NCBI GenBank assembly: GCA_020846295.1
Contig: JADLEF010000111.1
Span: 1-41,622 of the forward strand
DNA: 41,622 bases
From: Acidimicrobiales bacterium
Lineage (GTDB): Bacteria; Actinomycetota; Acidimicrobiia; Acidimicrobiales; CAIXPF01
Reading direction: 5' to 3'
Made by a program: the position numbers and the translations under genes. A model generated the notes under the pieces. It did not search any database and was not told the DNA's origin. It worked only from the letters and a program-made list of their open reading frames with translations. Shown one piece after another: positions 9,192 through 18,393 of the stretch (the first letter of the stretch is position 1; the number at the start of each line of letters is the position of its first letter).

Positions 9192-10103
9192 ATGAGCATC
9201 ATGCGTCTCGGGTACGTCCACGCCCGGGTGACGGACCTCGAAGCCTCCCGGTCCCACTACTCGGACACGCTCGGCATGGAGGTCAAGGCCGAGGGTGACG
9301 GGAAGCTGTACCTGAAGGGCTGGGACGAGTACGACCACCACTCCGTCGTGCTCGAGGAAGGTGGCGTCGGCGCGGTCAAGTTCGGCTTCAAGGTGAGCCA
9401 CGCCACCGATCTCGAGCAGTACGAGCGGGCGTTGCAGCAGTTCGGCGTCACCGTCGAGCGCATGGCCAAGGGCGACAACCTCGCCACCGGGGACGGCGTG
9501 CGCTTCATCTCCCCGACGAACCACGTCTTCGAGCTCTACCACGAGATGGACTACGCCGGGACCGAGACGGGCACCCTCAACCCGCAGACCTTTCCCCGCC
9601 ACCTCCGCGGCGTCGGCGTGCCCCGCCTCGACCACACCCTCATCACGGGTGACGACGTCGAGGGCATGGAGCGGTTGTTCATCGACTGCTTCGGCTGGCA
9701 CATCTCCGAGCGGGTGATCGCCTCCCCCGAGGAGCCGACCTGCCTGGCGACGTTCCTCTCCGCCGGCCACAAGGCCCACGACCTCGCCATCCTCAAGGGC
9801 CCGGACTCGAAGCTGCACCACTTCGCCTTCATCCTCGACGACTGGAACGCGGTGCTGCGCGCCGGGGACCTCTTCGCGATGGACGACGTGCCCGTCGACA
9901 TCGGCCCGACCCGCCACGGCATCACCCGGGGCACGACGATCTACTTCTTCGACCCCTCCGGCAACCGCAACGAGGTCTTCGCCGGCAGCTACACCAGCTG
10001 CGCCGACTTCCCCACCATCACCTGGACCGCCGACCAGCTCGGCCGCGCCGTCTTCTACCACGCCCGCGAGCTGAACGACCGCTTCCTCTCCGTCTTCACG
10101 TGA
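9192..10103 (+). CDS. Catechol 2,3-dioxygenase (type I extradiol, XylE-like)
   Basis: A 303-aa vicinal-oxygen-chelate protein with two tandem domains. The C-terminal domain keeps the Fe(II) triad: H148 in RLDHTL, H209/H210 in LHHFAF and E261 in GNRNEVFAG. It also has the second-shell residues expected of XylE: His196 (KAHDLA), His242 (TRHGITRG) and Tyr251. Length and spacing are close to the 307-aa XylE family. It would cleave catechol or a substituted catechol to a 2-hydroxymuconic semialdehyde. GGGG lies 8 nt before ATG 9192. The ferredoxin just upstream probably maintains it. No other meta-cleavage pathway gene is in the window. Confidence 0.93.
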   Translation: MSIMRLGYVHARVTDLEASRSHYSDTLGMEVKAEGDGKLYLKGWDEYDHHSVVLEEGGVGAVKFGFKVSHATDLEQYERALQQFGVTVERMAKGDNLATGDGVRFISPTNHVFELYHEMDYAGTETGTLNPQTFPRHLRGVGVPRLDHTLITGDDVEGMERLFIDCFGWHISERVIASPEEPTCLATFLSAGHKAHDLAILKGPDSKLHHFAFILDDWNAVLRAGDLFAMDDVPVDIGPTRHGITRGTTIYFFDPSGNRNEVFAGSYTSCADFPTITWTADQLGRAVFYHARELNDRFLSVFT

Positions 10104-10108
10104 TAGCT

Positions 10109-10123
10109 GGCGCCTTCGGCGCT
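10109..10123 (+). terminator. GC hairpin after the dioxygenase gene
   Basis: GGCGCC-TTC-GGCGCT, six base pairs with one G-T pair, begins 6 nt after the stop codon. There is no U-tract, which is usual in this GC range. Confidence 0.45.
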
Positions 10124-10128
10124 CCCGG

Positions 10129-10208
10129 ATGGGGCCCCAACCCCATCCTCCTCCCGAGCATGGGGCCCCAACCCCATCCTCCTCCCGAGCATGGGGCCCC
10201 AACCCCAT
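10129..10208. repeat. 31-bp tandem repeat, 2.6 copies, each a short hairpin
   Basis: Copies start at 10129, 10160 and 10191 (period 31), and the third stops after 18 nt. Each begins with ATGGGGCCCCAACCCCAT, whose ends ATGGGG and CCCCAT can pair over a CCCCAA loop; the rest of the unit is a pyrimidine-rich linker. The copies are identical. They sit between the dioxygenase and the carboxylase genes, both on the plus strand. Confidence 0.9.
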
Positions 10209-10304
10209 GCCCGGCCGTGGCGGGCGGGGGTGGCTGGCGGTTGGACGAGGTCCCTCGACGGGGCTGACGGGGTCGCGAACTTCTGAGGCGGGGGCGCGTC
10301 CAAC

Positions 10305-10310
10305 TACCCT
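10305..10310 (+). promoter_or_regulatory. -10 box TACCCT of carboxylase gene
   Basis: TACCCT ends 8 nt before ATG 10319, so the transcript would be leaderless or carry one or two leader bases. Confidence 0.5.
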
Positions 10311-10318
10311 TCACCGCC

Positions 10319-11869
10319 ATGGCTGACCACCCGCTGCGGGAGCGTCTCGAAGAGCTCAACAAGCGCAAGGAGGAGGCGCTGCACGCCGGCCCGGAGCGGG
10401 CCGTCCAGCGCCAGCACGACAAGGGCAAGATGCTGGCCCGCGAGCGGATCGACTACCTCCTCGATCCCGGCTCGTTCCACGAGCTCGACATGCTCGCCCG
10501 CAGCCGGGCCGAGGGCGCCACCGAACGGCCCTACACCGACGGCGTCATCACCGGGTGGGGCACCGTCGACGGCCGCAAGGTGTTCGTCTTCTCCCAGGAC
10601 TTCACGGTGTTCGGCGGGGCTCTCGGCGAGGTGTTCGCCGAGAAGATCCACAAGGTCATGGACATGGCGCTCAAGGTGGGCGCGCCGATGATCGGCCTCA
10701 ACGACGGCGCCGGCGCCCGCATCCAGGAGGGCGTCGTCTCGCTCGACGCCTACGGCGGCATCTTCCACCGCAACGTGCTCTCCAGCGGCGTCATCCCCCA
10801 GATCTCGGTGATCCTCGGCCCGTGCGCCGGCGGTGCGGTCTACAGCCCGGCCATGACGGACTTCATCTTCATGGTGCGCGAGAAGTCGCACATGTTCATC
10901 ACCGGTCCCGACGTGGTGAAGACGGTGACCGGTGAGGAGGTCACCCTCGAGGAGCTCGGCGGCGCCGGCTCCCACGCCTCCAAGAGCGGGGTCGCCACCT
11001 TCGTGGCCGACTCTGAGCAGCAGGTCCTCGACGACGTGAAGTACCTGCTGTCGTTCCTGCCGCAGAACAACCTCGAGGAGGCGCCGCCCGTCGCCACCGA
11101 GGACGATCCCGAGCGCCTCTGCCCCGAGCTGCTCGACATCATCCCCGCCGCCTCGAACCAGCCGTACGACATGAAGAAGGTCATCGCGTCGATCGTGGAC
11201 GACGGTGAGTTCTTCGAGTACTTCCCCAGCTGGGGCCGCAACATCGTCTGCGGGTTCGCCCGGGTCGACGGGCGCTCGATCGGCGTGGTCGGCAACCAGC
11301 CGATGGTGCTGGCCGGCGTGCTGGACATCGAGTCCTCGGAGAAGGCGGCCCGCTTCGTGCGAACCTGCGACGCCTTCAACATCCCGCTGCTGACGCTCGT
11401 CGACGTGCCCGGCTTCCTGCCCGGCGTGGACCAGGAGTACGGCGGCATCATCCGCCACGGCGCCAAGCTGCTCTACGCCTACTGCGAGGCCACCGTGCCC
11501 CGCATCCAGGTGATCACCCGCAAGGCCTACGGCGGCGCCTACGTCGTCATGGACTCCAAGTCGGTGGGGTCGGACCTGTCCTTCGCCTGGCCGTCCGCCG
11601 AGCTGGCCGTCATGGGCCCGCAGGGCGCGGTCGAGATCACCAAGCGTGCCGAGATCGCCGCCGCCGAGGATCCGGTGGCCCGCAAGGCCGAGCTGGTGGA
11701 CGAGTACACCGAGCGCTTCGCCAACCCGTACATCGCCGCCGAGCGAGGCTACGTGGACGACGTGATCGATCCTTCCGAGACCCGCCGCAAGGTGGTGGCC
11801 GGGTTCTCGCTGCTCGCCTCGAAGCGGGAAGAGCTGCCCCGCCGCAAGCACGGGACCGTGCCACTGTGA
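10319..11869 (+). CDS. pccB: Propionyl-CoA (acyl-CoA) carboxylase beta subunit
   Basis: A 516-aa biotin-dependent carboxyltransferase of the PccB/AccD5 type, moving CO2 from carboxybiotin to propionyl-CoA or a related acyl-CoA to give methylmalonyl-CoA. The first oxyanion region is NDGAGARIQEG near residue 125, and the second is KAYGGAYVVM in the C-terminal half. The typical VDVPGFLPGVDQEYGGIIRHGAKLLYAY region (split here only by prose) is present as VDVPGFLPG followed by QEYGGIIRHG. The biotin-carrying alpha subunit is not in the window. The next gene overlaps its stop and encodes the small epsilon subunit, as in other actinobacteria. Its product links to the mutase chemistry further along. 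Confidence 0.95.
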   Translation: MADHPLRERLEELNKRKEEALHAGPERAVQRQHDKGKMLARERIDYLLDPGSFHELDMLARSRAEGATERPYTDGVITGWGTVDGRKVFVFSQDFTVFGGALGEVFAEKIHKVMDMALKVGAPMIGLNDGAGARIQEGVVSLDAYGGIFHRNVLSSGVIPQISVILGPCAGGAVYSPAMTDFIFMVREKSHMFITGPDVVKTVTGEEVTLEELGGAGSHASKSGVATFVADSEQQVLDDVKYLLSFLPQNNLEEAPPVATEDDPERLCPELLDIIPAASNQPYDMKKVIASIVDDGEFFEYFPSWGRNIVCGFARVDGRSIGVVGNQPMVLAGVLDIESSEKAARFVRTCDAFNIPLLTLVDVPGFLPGVDQEYGGIIRHGAKLLYAYCEATVPRIQVITRKAYGGAYVVMDSKSVGSDLSFAWPSAELAVMGPQGAVEITKRAEIAAAEDPVARKAELVDEYTERFANPYIAAERGYVDDVIDPSETRRKVVAGFSLLASKREELPRRKHGTVPL

Positions 11870-12102
11870 GCGACGCGGAGCGAGCGAACCCGGCAAGCGC
11901 TGTGAGCGAGCTGCAGATCACCCCGACGCCGGACGACGAGGAGGTGGCGGCGATCATGGCCGCCTACGAGGCGTTGTGGCCCAAGCCGGTCGTGCTCGGG
12001 GGCGGGGCCGGCGGTGCGCCCGAGGGGTCGCGCTGGCGGTTCTCCGGACGCTGGGGGTCCAAGCCGGTGGCGCTGCGACGCGACCGGCCGGTCGCGTTCT
12101 GA
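11866..12102 (+). CDS. accE: Acyl-CoA carboxylase epsilon subunit
   Basis: A 78-aa protein starting at GTG 11866, which overlaps the beta-subunit stop (GTGA). The middle ELQITPTPDDEEVAAIMAAY and the tail SRWRFSGRWGSKP match the actinobacterial AccE family: a short conserved helix followed by a Trp/Arg-rich end. AccE binds the carboxyltransferase core and raises activity of the alpha-beta complex in mycobacteria and streptomycetes. Translational coupling to pccB supports that role. Confidence 0.88.
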   Translation: MSDAERANPASAVSELQITPTPDDEEVAAIMAAYEALWPKPVVLGGGAGGAPEGSRWRFSGRWGSKPVALRRDRPVAF

Positions 12103-12104
12103 GC

Positions 12105-12932
12105 TTGGACTTCAGCGACGACACCGCGCTCCGCGAGCTCGGCGCGGGCCGCTTCGAGGCGACCATCACCGATCGGTGGTGGATCGTCACCGGGCCCAAC
12201 GGTGGTCTGCTCGCTGCACTGCTGCTGCGGGCGACCGAGGCGGTCGTGGCGGAGCGCCGCCCTGAGCTGGCTCCCCGCATCCTGACCGTGCAGTACCTGG
12301 CCGGCCCGCAGGAGGGTCCGGTCCGGCTCGACGCCGCCATCGAACGCGAGGGCCGGCGGGTCGCGTTCACCACGGTGACGATGACCCAGGGAGAGCGGAC
12401 CATCTGCCAGGCCAAGGTCACCTTCGCCGCCGCGCTGGGCGATGAGTTCGACGTGGCCGACCAGGTCATGCCGGCGGTCCCGGCGCCCGCCGACTGCCCG
12501 CAGCACGACCGTCGCGCCAGCTACGGCAACGCCCGCACGCGCTGGGAGCGACGTGACGGCCGCCTGGACGAGCCCGGCACGATCGCCGGCTGGCTACGGC
12601 TCGATCCGCCGGTGCCGGTCGACGCCGCGGTGCTGGCGCTGATGTGCGACAACCTGCCGCCGTCGCTGCGGGCCCACGAGCCCGATCCCGAGCTCGCCGA
12701 GCGCCTGCACACCACCACCATCGAGCTGTCGGTCTACTTCCGGCGGGCGACGCTCGACCTCGAGCCCGACGCGCACTGCCTCACGGTCCTGCGCTCGGCG
12801 TCCGCCGTGGACGGCCTGCACCAGGAGGAGGCCGAGGTGTGGTCGCCCGATGGACGGCTGCTCGCCACCAGCCGTCAGCTGGCCTTGGTGTTCCGCAGGC
12901 CGGCGAGCAGCACCTCGAGCAGCGACTCGTAG
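12105..12932 (+). CDS. Acyl-CoA thioesterase-like double-hotdog protein
   Basis: About 275 aa. The N-terminal half RWWIVTGPNGGLLAALLLRA and VQYLAGPQEGPVRLDAAIER is characteristic of TesB-like N-terminal hotdog domains. The C-terminal half (IELSVYFRR, then LATSRQLALVF) completes a second hotdog. It probably hydrolyses an acyl-CoA. No ATG or GTG is available near the domain start, so I use TTG 12105, two nt after the epsilon-subunit stop. The family usually ends at ALVFR; here the frame runs on for about a dozen Ser-rich residues into the antisense of the tetR gene, a 58-bp tail-to-tail overlap. Confidence 0.8.
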   Translation: MDFSDDTALRELGAGRFEATITDRWWIVTGPNGGLLAALLLRATEAVVAERRPELAPRILTVQYLAGPQEGPVRLDAAIEREGRRVAFTTVTMTQGERTICQAKVTFAAALGDEFDVADQVMPAVPAPADCPQHDRRASYGNARTRWERRDGRLDEPGTIAGWLRLDPPVPVDAAVLALMCDNLPPSLRAHEPDPELAERLHTTTIELSVYFRRATLDLEPDAHCLTVLRSASAVDGLHQEEAEVWSPDGRLLATSRQLALVFRRPASSTSSSDS

Positions 12933-13483
12933 TTGGCGTCGCGATCCTCGACGAAGCCGATCTCGACCAGTTCCAGCGCCACGATGCCATGGCAGGCGCC
13001 CCACACCAGCTGTCCGGTGGCGACCGGATCGCCGGCGGCGAAGACGCCTTCGGCCATCCCCTGGCTCATGCAACCGACCAGCTCGAGGAACGTCTGCGCC
13101 GCTGCGGCCTTGGCCTCGTCGCCGGGTTCGAAGTCGGGCACCAGCTTCTGGAACATCACGGCGTAGACCGCCGGGTGGTCGAGGGCGAAGCGCCGGTAGC
13201 AGCGCATGCCGGTCCGGAACCGCTGCTCAGCTGAGGTCGCCTCGATCGCCCGCAGGCTGGTGGTCAGCGCCTCGAAGCCCCGCTGGAACAGTGCTTCCAC
13301 GATGCCGTGCTTGCCGCCGAAGTGGTTGTAGAGGCTCATGGGGGCCACCCCGGCCTCCGTCGCGATCCGACGTATCGACAGCGCGTCGGGCCCTTCCTGT
13401 TGCAGCAGGCGGCTGGCCGCGTCGAGCACCGCCGGCACCAGGTCGGCGGTGGCGGTGCGGCTGCGGGTGGGCTTGGGCGACAC
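12875..13483 (-). CDS. TetR/AcrR family transcriptional repressor
   Basis: A 202-aa regulator. The N-terminal helix-turn-helix reads LSIRRIATEAGVAPMSLYNHFGGKHGIVEAL, starting near residue 40. The C-terminal ligand domain contains HPAVYAVMFQKLVPDF, which resembles the TetR_C WHG-type domain. The start is GTG 13483 with AGGAG 10 nt upstream. It is divergent from a DHA2 exporter, and a 28-bp palindrome lies between the two starts, so it most likely represses the exporter and itself until a toxic ligand binds. Its 3' end overlaps the thioesterase gene tail to tail. Confidence 0.93.
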   Translation of the reverse strand: MSPKPTRSRTATADLVPAVLDAASRLLQQEGPDALSIRRIATEAGVAPMSLYNHFGGKHGIVEALFQRGFEALTTSLRAIEATSAEQRFRTGMRCYRRFALDHPAVYAVMFQKLVPDFEPGDEAKAAAAQTFLELVGCMSQGMAEGVFAAGDPVATGQLVWGACHGIVALELVEIGFVEDRDANYESLLEVLLAGLRNTKAS

Positions 13484-13490
13484 GCGACAC

Positions 13491-13520
13491 TTGCTCCTGT
13501 GTAGTACGTCGTTCTATAAC
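13491..13520 (+). promoter_or_regulatory. Promoter of DHA2 exporter gene
   Basis: TTGCTC at 13491-13496 and TATAAC at 13515-13520 are separated by 18 nt. The -10 box lies inside the palindromic operator, so repressor binding would block RNA polymerase. Confidence 0.45.
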
Positions 13521-13533
13521 GGTAGAACCACGT
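13506..13533. promoter_or_regulatory. TetR-type operator, 28-bp inverted repeat
   Basis: The core is GTTCTA-N6-TAGAAC (13511-13528), flanked on both sides by ACGT with one unpaired base between. Apart from that single mismatch pair the arms are perfect. It lies between the divergent tetR and exporter genes and covers the exporter -10 box, the classic autoregulated layout. Confidence 0.75.
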
Positions 13534-13557
13534 TCTCTAGCTGATCGAGGGAGAACC

Positions 13558-15138
13558 ATGGACCGTCATACCATCAACCGGCGCCGTTGGCTGATCCTCG
13601 GCGTGCTCTGCCTGAGCATGTTCCTCGTCGTGGTGGACAACACCATCGTGAACGTGGCGCTGCCAACCCTGTCCAGGGAGCTCGGCGCCTCCACCAGCCA
13701 GCTGCAGTGGATCGTCGACGCCTACTCGCTGGTCTTCGCCGGCCTGCTCCTCGCCGCCGGTTCCTTCGGCGATCGGATCGGCCGCAAGCGGACCCTGCAG
13801 GTCGGACTCCTCCTCTTCGCCGCCACGTCGGTGCTGGCCGCCGTCGCCGGCAGCGCCTCGGAGCTCATCTGGGCCCGGGCCGCCATGGGCATCGGCGCCG
13901 CGCTGGTCTTTCCGGCCACGCTGGCCATCCTCACCAACGTGTTCACCGTCCCCGCCGAGCGGGCCAAGGCCATCGGGATCTGGGCCGGCGTGTCGGGCCT
14001 CGCCGTCGCCCTCGGCCCGCTCAGCGGCGGCTGGTTGTTGCGCCACTTCTGGTGGGGGTCGGTCTTCTTCGTCAACGTGCCCATCGTGCTCGCCGCGCTG
14101 GTGGGCGGCCACGTGCTGCTGCCCGACTCGCGCGATCCCCACGCCGGCCGCTTCGACCGCGTCGGGTTCGTCACCTCGATCGCCGGTATCACCGCCCTCA
14201 TCTACACCGTCATCGAGGCCCCGCACCGGGGCTGGACCGACCCGCTGACCATCGGCGGGTTCGTCGCCGCCGTCGTCCTGCTCGGCACCTTCGTGGCCTG
14301 GGAGCGTCGGGTCGCCCAGCCGCTGCTCGACGTGCGCGTCTTCGCCGACGCCCGCTTCTCCGCCGCCAGCGCCGCCGTCACGGTCAGCTTCTTCGCCCTG
14401 TTCGGGTTCATCTTCCTCGTCACCCAGTACTTCCAGTTCGTGCGGGGCTACGACACCTTCGCAGCCGGCGTGCACACGCTCCCCTTCGCAGCCGCGGCGA
14501 TGGTGACCGCCCCGCTCAGCGCGAGGTTGGCCCTGCGCATCGGCACCAAGGTCGTCGTGGCCTCGGGCCTGGCGCTGATGGGTGTCGGGTTCTGGATCGC
14601 CTCGCTGACCGAGGCCGACTCCTCGTACTGGGGGGTCCTCGTGCCGGCCATGGTGCTGATGGCCGCCGGACTCGGCCTCGTCGGGGCGCCCGCCACCGAA
14701 TCGATCATGGGCTCCCTGCCGCCCGAACGGGCCGGGGTGGGCTCGGCGGTCAACGACACCACCCGGGAGCTGGGCGGCACGCTCGGGGTCGCGGTGGTCG
14801 GCTCGGTGTTCTCCTCGGTGTACGGGCCCCGCATCGTCGACGGCTTCTCCGGATCGGTCGGTCTGCCGGCGCCGGCGGTGGAGGCGGCGCGGGACTCGAT
14901 GGCCGCCGCGGTGGCCGTCGCCGCACAGGCGCCCGAGGCCGGCCGGTCCGCCGTGCTGGACATCGCCCGTCAGGCCTTCATGGACGGCATGTCGATGGGA
15001 TCCCGGGTAGCCGCGGTGGCCTGCGTGCTCGGTGCGCTCATCGCGCTGCGCGCCCTGCCGGCGCGAGCAGGGACCGGACCCACCTTGCAGCAACCGGGCC
15101 GGCCACAGGCCCAGCGGCCCGACCCGGTCACGGTCTGA
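13558..15138 (+). CDS. MFS drug exporter, DHA2 family (14 TM)
   Basis: A 526-aa major facilitator with the DHA2 (EmrB/QacA) length. The first helix reads [19 protein letters not shown] and carries the D-x-T-I-V-N-V-A-L-P signature. Motif A follows as [11 protein letters not shown], and the motif C-like stretch is [18 protein letters not shown]. It would export hydrophobic drugs or metabolites in exchange for protons. ATG 13558 has GAGGGAG upstream. Control by the divergent TetR repressor through the 28-bp operator is strongly suggested. The Pro-rich C-terminal tail is cytoplasmic. Confidence 0.94.
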   Translation: MDRHTINRRRWLILGVLCLSMFLVVVDNTIVNVALPTLSRELGASTSQLQWIVDAYSLVFAGLLLAAGSFGDRIGRKRTLQVGLLLFAATSVLAAVAGSASELIWARAAMGIGAALVFPATLAILTNVFTVPAERAKAIGIWAGVSGLAVALGPLSGGWLLRHFWWGSVFFVNVPIVLAALVGGHVLLPDSRDPHAGRFDRVGFVTSIAGITALIYTVIEAPHRGWTDPLTIGGFVAAVVLLGTFVAWERRVAQPLLDVRVFADARFSAASAAVTVSFFALFGFIFLVTQYFQFVRGYDTFAAGVHTLPFAAAAMVTAPLSARLALRIGTKVVVASGLALMGVGFWIASLTEADSSYWGVLVPAMVLMAAGLGLVGAPATESIMGSLPPERAGVGSAVNDTTRELGGTLGVAVVGSVFSSVYGPRIVDGFSGSVGLPAPAVEAARDSMAAAVAVAAQAPEAGRSAVLDIARQAFMDGMSMGSRVAAVACVLGALIALRALPARAGTGPTLQQPGRPQAQRPDPVTV

Positions 15139-15152
15139 GCGAGGGCGTCGCG

Positions 15153-15173
15153 CGCCGCGCCGGAACCGCGGCG
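15153..15173. terminator. GC hairpin between convergent genes
   Basis: CGCCGCG-N7-CGCGGCG, seven perfect base pairs. It lies between the end of the exporter gene and the stop of the minus-strand gene at 15185, so it could serve both directions. Confidence 0.5.
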
Positions 15174-15184
15174 GGGACGGTGGT

Positions 15185-15622
15185 TCAGGGCAGCAGGATC
15201 GACCCGTTCAGCTCGACGAGCACGCCGTCGGCGAAGTGGGCACCGAGCGTGTGCTCGTCATCCCAGGGCACCCGGTAGGCGACCTCGAGCACGTGCCGGC
15301 CGTCGAGGCGCACCACCGCCACACCCACCGGCTTCGGTCCAACGGCATCGATCAACGGCGGGCAGCCCGCATCGCGGCGGTGCTCATCGAGCGCGGCCTC
15401 GATCGACGCTCGGCAGCGGTCGAACTCCGCCCCGAGTCGCCGGGCGAGCAGCAACGCCGCTGGATCCGGGCCCCGTCGGGCTCCGGGCAGGCTCACCGGC
15501 ACCACGATCGTGGCCGGGCCGTGATCGAGCCCCACCTCGCCACGCCAGCGCCCCCGGCGGCGGCGCAGGACGCCCAGCTGCGGATCGTTCACCGTCGCCT
15601 GTGCTCCGAACACCAACCGCAT
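15185..15622 (-). CDS. Small DUF6985-like protein
   Basis: About 145 aa from ATG 15622; an upstream frame extends to 15706 but looks non-coding. The start [15 protein letters not shown] followed by a RWRGEV strand, and the end [24 protein letters not shown], resemble the pattern of DUF6985/DUF2004-type proteins, which occur widely as small cytosolic proteins, sometimes as immunity proteins. The assignment is from memory of the pattern, with no decisive motif. No partner toxin is nearby. It is divergent from the ABC-2 exporter genes, with a 249-bp gap. Confidence 0.5.
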   Translation of the reverse strand: MRLVFGAQATVNDPQLGVLRRRRGRWRGEVGLDHGPATIVVPVSLPGARRGPDPAALLLARRLGAEFDRCRASIEAALDEHRRDAGCPPLIDAVGPKPVGVAVVRLDGRHVLEVAYRVPWDDEHTLGAHFADGVLVELNGSILLP

Positions 15623-15858
15623 CCCGTTCGATCGACCGACCCGCCATGGCGCTGGAGAGTCCAGCACGCCCCGACGCGTTCCTCCACCATCATCGCTCGC
15701 GTCCACCGCCGACGGGTGCGACAGGGTGCGACCGGGTGGACGTCGCCAGACGGGGTGAGGCGGGGCGAGGCGTGGTCATCGGCGGGCGGGCCGGGTCCAA
15801 AGTGCGGGATCGTTGCGCCGAACGACCCGATCCGACCCGCTCGCCGCCCAGGTGGGCG

Positions 15859-15864
15859 TACCGT
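15859..15864 (+). promoter_or_regulatory. -10 box TACCGT of ABC-2 exporter operon, leaderless
   Basis: TACCGT ends 7 nt before ATG 15872. No Shine-Dalgarno is present. I see no other clear signal in the 249-bp gap upstream. Confidence 0.55.
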
Positions 15865-15871
15865 CGCGGCC

Positions 15872-16786
15872 ATGGGTGCAGACGCCGCCGTTCGCTGTGA
15901 GGCGCTGATCAAGACCTTCGGGCCGACTCGGGCGCTCGACGGCCTCGACCTCGACGTGCGCGTCGGCGAGGTGCACGGGTTCCTCGGGCCGAACGGAGCC
16001 GGCAAGACGGTCACCATGCGGATCCTGCTCGGGCTGCTGCGCGGCGACGGGGGCCGCGCCACCCTGCTCGGCGGCGACCCGTGGGCCGACGCCGTGGCGT
16101 TGCACCGCCGCCTCGCCTACGTGCCCGGCGACACCAACCTGTGGCCCAACCTCACCGGCGGCGAGATCATCGACCTGCTGGGCAACCTGCGCGGCGGCCT
16201 CGACGAGACCCGCCGCGCGGAGCTCATCGACCGCTTCGACCTCGATCCCCGCAAGAAGGCCAGGGCGTACTCCAAGGGCAACCGGCAGAAGGTGGCGCTG
16301 GTGGCCGCGCTGGCGTCGCGCGCCGAGCTGCTGATCCTCGACGAGCCGACCGCCGGGCTCGATCCGCTGATGGAGGCGGTGTTCCAGGACTGCGTGGCCG
16401 ACGCCCGGGCCGAGGGCCGCACCACCCTGCTGTCGAGCCACATCCTGGCCGAGGTGGAGAAGGTGTGCGACCGCGTCACCATCATCCGCAAGGGCCGCAC
16501 CGTGCGAAGCGGCTCCCTCGAGGAGCTGCGGGTCCTCGCTCGCACCACGATCTCGGTCCAGGTCGCCCACGACGGCATGGAGATCGCCGGATGGCCGGGG
16601 GTGTTCGACGTGCGCCGGGACGGCGTTCGCGTCAGCTTCGAGGTCGACCAACCGGCGGTGGGCGCCGTCGTCGAGCGCCTCGCCGCGCTCGGCATCGTCG
16701 CCCTGGAGAGCCACCCGCCCACGCTGGAGGAGCTGTTCCTGCGTCAGTACGACGCCGAGCTGGCCGAGGCCGGGGTCCACCAATGA
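15872..16786 (+). CDS. ABC-2 exporter ATP-binding protein (Rv1218c-like)
   Basis: A 304-aa ATPase with Walker [11 protein letters not shown], signature [11 protein letters not shown], Walker [13 protein letters not shown] and H-loop SSHILAEV. The signature is YSKGN rather than LSGGQ, as is normal in this antibiotic-exporter subfamily. The C-terminal 80 residues form the accessory domain of DrrA-type ATPases (LEELFLRQY at the end). It is translationally coupled (ATGA) to the permease that follows. Together they resemble the Rv1218c-Rv1217c tetronasin-type multidrug efflux pair. ATG 15872 follows a TACCGT -10 box by 7 nt. Confidence 0.92.
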   Translation: MGADAAVRCEALIKTFGPTRALDGLDLDVRVGEVHGFLGPNGAGKTVTMRILLGLLRGDGGRATLLGGDPWADAVALHRRLAYVPGDTNLWPNLTGGEIIDLLGNLRGGLDETRRAELIDRFDLDPRKKARAYSKGNRQKVALVAALASRAELLILDEPTAGLDPLMEAVFQDCVADARAEGRTTLLSSHILAEVEKVCDRVTIIRKGRTVRSGSLEELRVLARTTISVQVAHDGMEIAGWPGVFDVRRDGVRVSFEVDQPAVGAVVERLAALGIVALESHPPTLEELFLRQYDAELAEAGVHQ

Positions 16787-18393
16787 CCGGCACCACGCTG
16801 GTCGGTACGGGGCGGCTGGTGCGGCTGATCCTGCGGCGCGATCGGGTCCGGCTCCCGTTGTGGGTGGCCGGCCTGATCGGGTTGATGGCGGTCTCCGCCT
16901 CGCAGGTGCAGGCCCTCTACGACACGCCGGCCAAGATCATCGGCTACACCTCCACCATGCGGGACAACCCGGCGCTGGTCATCTTCGCCGGGCCCGGCTA
17001 CGGCTTCGACGACCCCGGCGTCGGGGTGATCCTGGTCAACGAGACATCGCTGTGGATGGCGCTGGGCTGCGCGCTGATGAGCGTGTTCCTGGTGAACCGC
17101 CACACCCGCGCCGAGGAGGAGAGCGAGCGGGCGGACCTGCTGCGCTCCACCGTGGTGGGCCGCCACGCCACCATCAGCGCAGCGCTGATCGTGGCCCTGA
17201 TGGCCAACGTCGTCGTCACCGCATCCACCACCGTGTTGACCACCGCAGTGGGCTACGGGTTCGCCGGGTCGCTGGCGCTGTGCGGGTCCTTCGGGATGGT
17301 CGGCGTCGCGTTCGCGGCGGTCACCGCGGTGGCCGCGCAGCTGGCTTCCACCGGTCGCGCCGCACTCGGGTTGGGCGCCGCGCTGGCCGGGTTGGCGTTC
17401 ATCGCTCGCGGCATCGGCGACATCAGCACCTCCTGGTTGGCCTGGCTATCGTGGTCCTCGCCGTTCGGTTGGGCCATTGGGGTTCGCGCCTTCGCCGGCG
17501 AACGGTGGTGGGCCATCGCGCTGCTGGCGGCGTTCTCCCTGGCGGTCACCGCGGCCGCCTTCGAGCTGTCGGTGCGGCGCGATCTCGGCAGCGGGATGCT
17601 GACCCAGCGGGCCGGGCCGGCGCGCGCCCCGCGCTGGTCGACCACACCGCTCGGTCTGGCCTTCCGGTTGCAGCGCGGCGCGCTCCTCGGTTGGACCGTC
17701 GGCGTGTTCGTCACCGCCGCGGTGTACGGCTCGGTCGGCAACCAGATCGAGCAGATGCTGGAGGACAACCCGCAGCTGAAGGACTACTTCGCCGCGCTGC
17801 AGGGCGCCTCGATCACCGATGTCTACCTGTCCACCGCGCTGCGGATGATGGCGATGCTGGTGATGGGGTTCTCGTTGTCCTCGGTGCTGCGCAACCGTTC
17901 CGAGGAGACCGCGGGGTATGCCGAGTCGATGCTGGCCACCGCCACCAGCCGATGGTGGTGGGTGGGCAGCCACCTCGTGGTCACCGTGGCCGGCACCGTC
18001 GTGGTGCTCGCCGCCTCCGGCCTCGGCGTGGGGCTGGGCTACGCGCTGGTCATCGGGGACGCGGCGCAGGTGCCGCGCATGCTGGGCGCGTCGCTCGCCC
18101 TGCTGCCGGCGCTGCTGGTGGTGATCGGGCTGGCGGTGCTGCTGTTCGGCTGGCTCCCGCGCGCGACGGTGGCGGTGTGGGGGGCGCTGGCCGCGGTCGT
18201 GGTCATCGGGATCTTCGGCGACGTGCTGCGGTTGCCCGGTTGGGTGCGCGACCTCTCGCCGTTGCAGCACGTCCCCGCCCTGCCCGCCCGGCCGTGGCAG
18301 ACGCTGCCCATCGCCGTGCTGGGCGCGGCGGCGGTGGTCCTCACCGCCGCCGGTCTCGTCGGCTTCCGTCGGCGCGACCTCACCGGTGCGTGA
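16783..18393 (+). CDS. ABC-2 exporter permease (Rv1217c-like, polyketide antibiotic type)
   Basis: A 536-aa integral membrane protein with about twelve hydrophobic segments in two halves, joined by a soluble loop around [21 protein letters not shown]. The periplasmic-side loop [21 protein letters not shown] and the helix [20 protein letters not shown] (repeated in the first half as [20 protein letters not shown]) are typical of the large antibiotic-exporter permeases. It forms the channel for the ATPase encoded just before, with ATGA overlap. The substrate is probably a hydrophobic drug or natural product. No dedicated regulator is adjacent. Confidence 0.9.
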   Translation: MTGTTLVGTGRLVRLILRRDRVRLPLWVAGLIGLMAVSASQVQALYDTPAKIIGYTSTMRDNPALVIFAGPGYGFDDPGVGVILVNETSLWMALGCALMSVFLVNRHTRAEEESERADLLRSTVVGRHATISAALIVALMANVVVTASTTVLTTAVGYGFAGSLALCGSFGMVGVAFAAVTAVAAQLASTGRAALGLGAALAGLAFIARGIGDISTSWLAWLSWSSPFGWAIGVRAFAGERWWAIALLAAFSLAVTAAAFELSVRRDLGSGMLTQRAGPARAPRWSTTPLGLAFRLQRGALLGWTVGVFVTAAVYGSVGNQIEQMLEDNPQLKDYFAALQGASITDVYLSTALRMMAMLVMGFSLSSVLRNRSEETAGYAESMLATATSRWWWVGSHLVVTVAGTVVVLAASGLGVGLGYALVIGDAAQVPRMLGASLALLPALLVVIGLAVLLFGWLPRATVAVWGALAAVVVIGIFGDVLRLPGWVRDLSPLQHVPALPARPWQTLPIAVLGAAAVVLTAAGLVGFRRRDLTGA

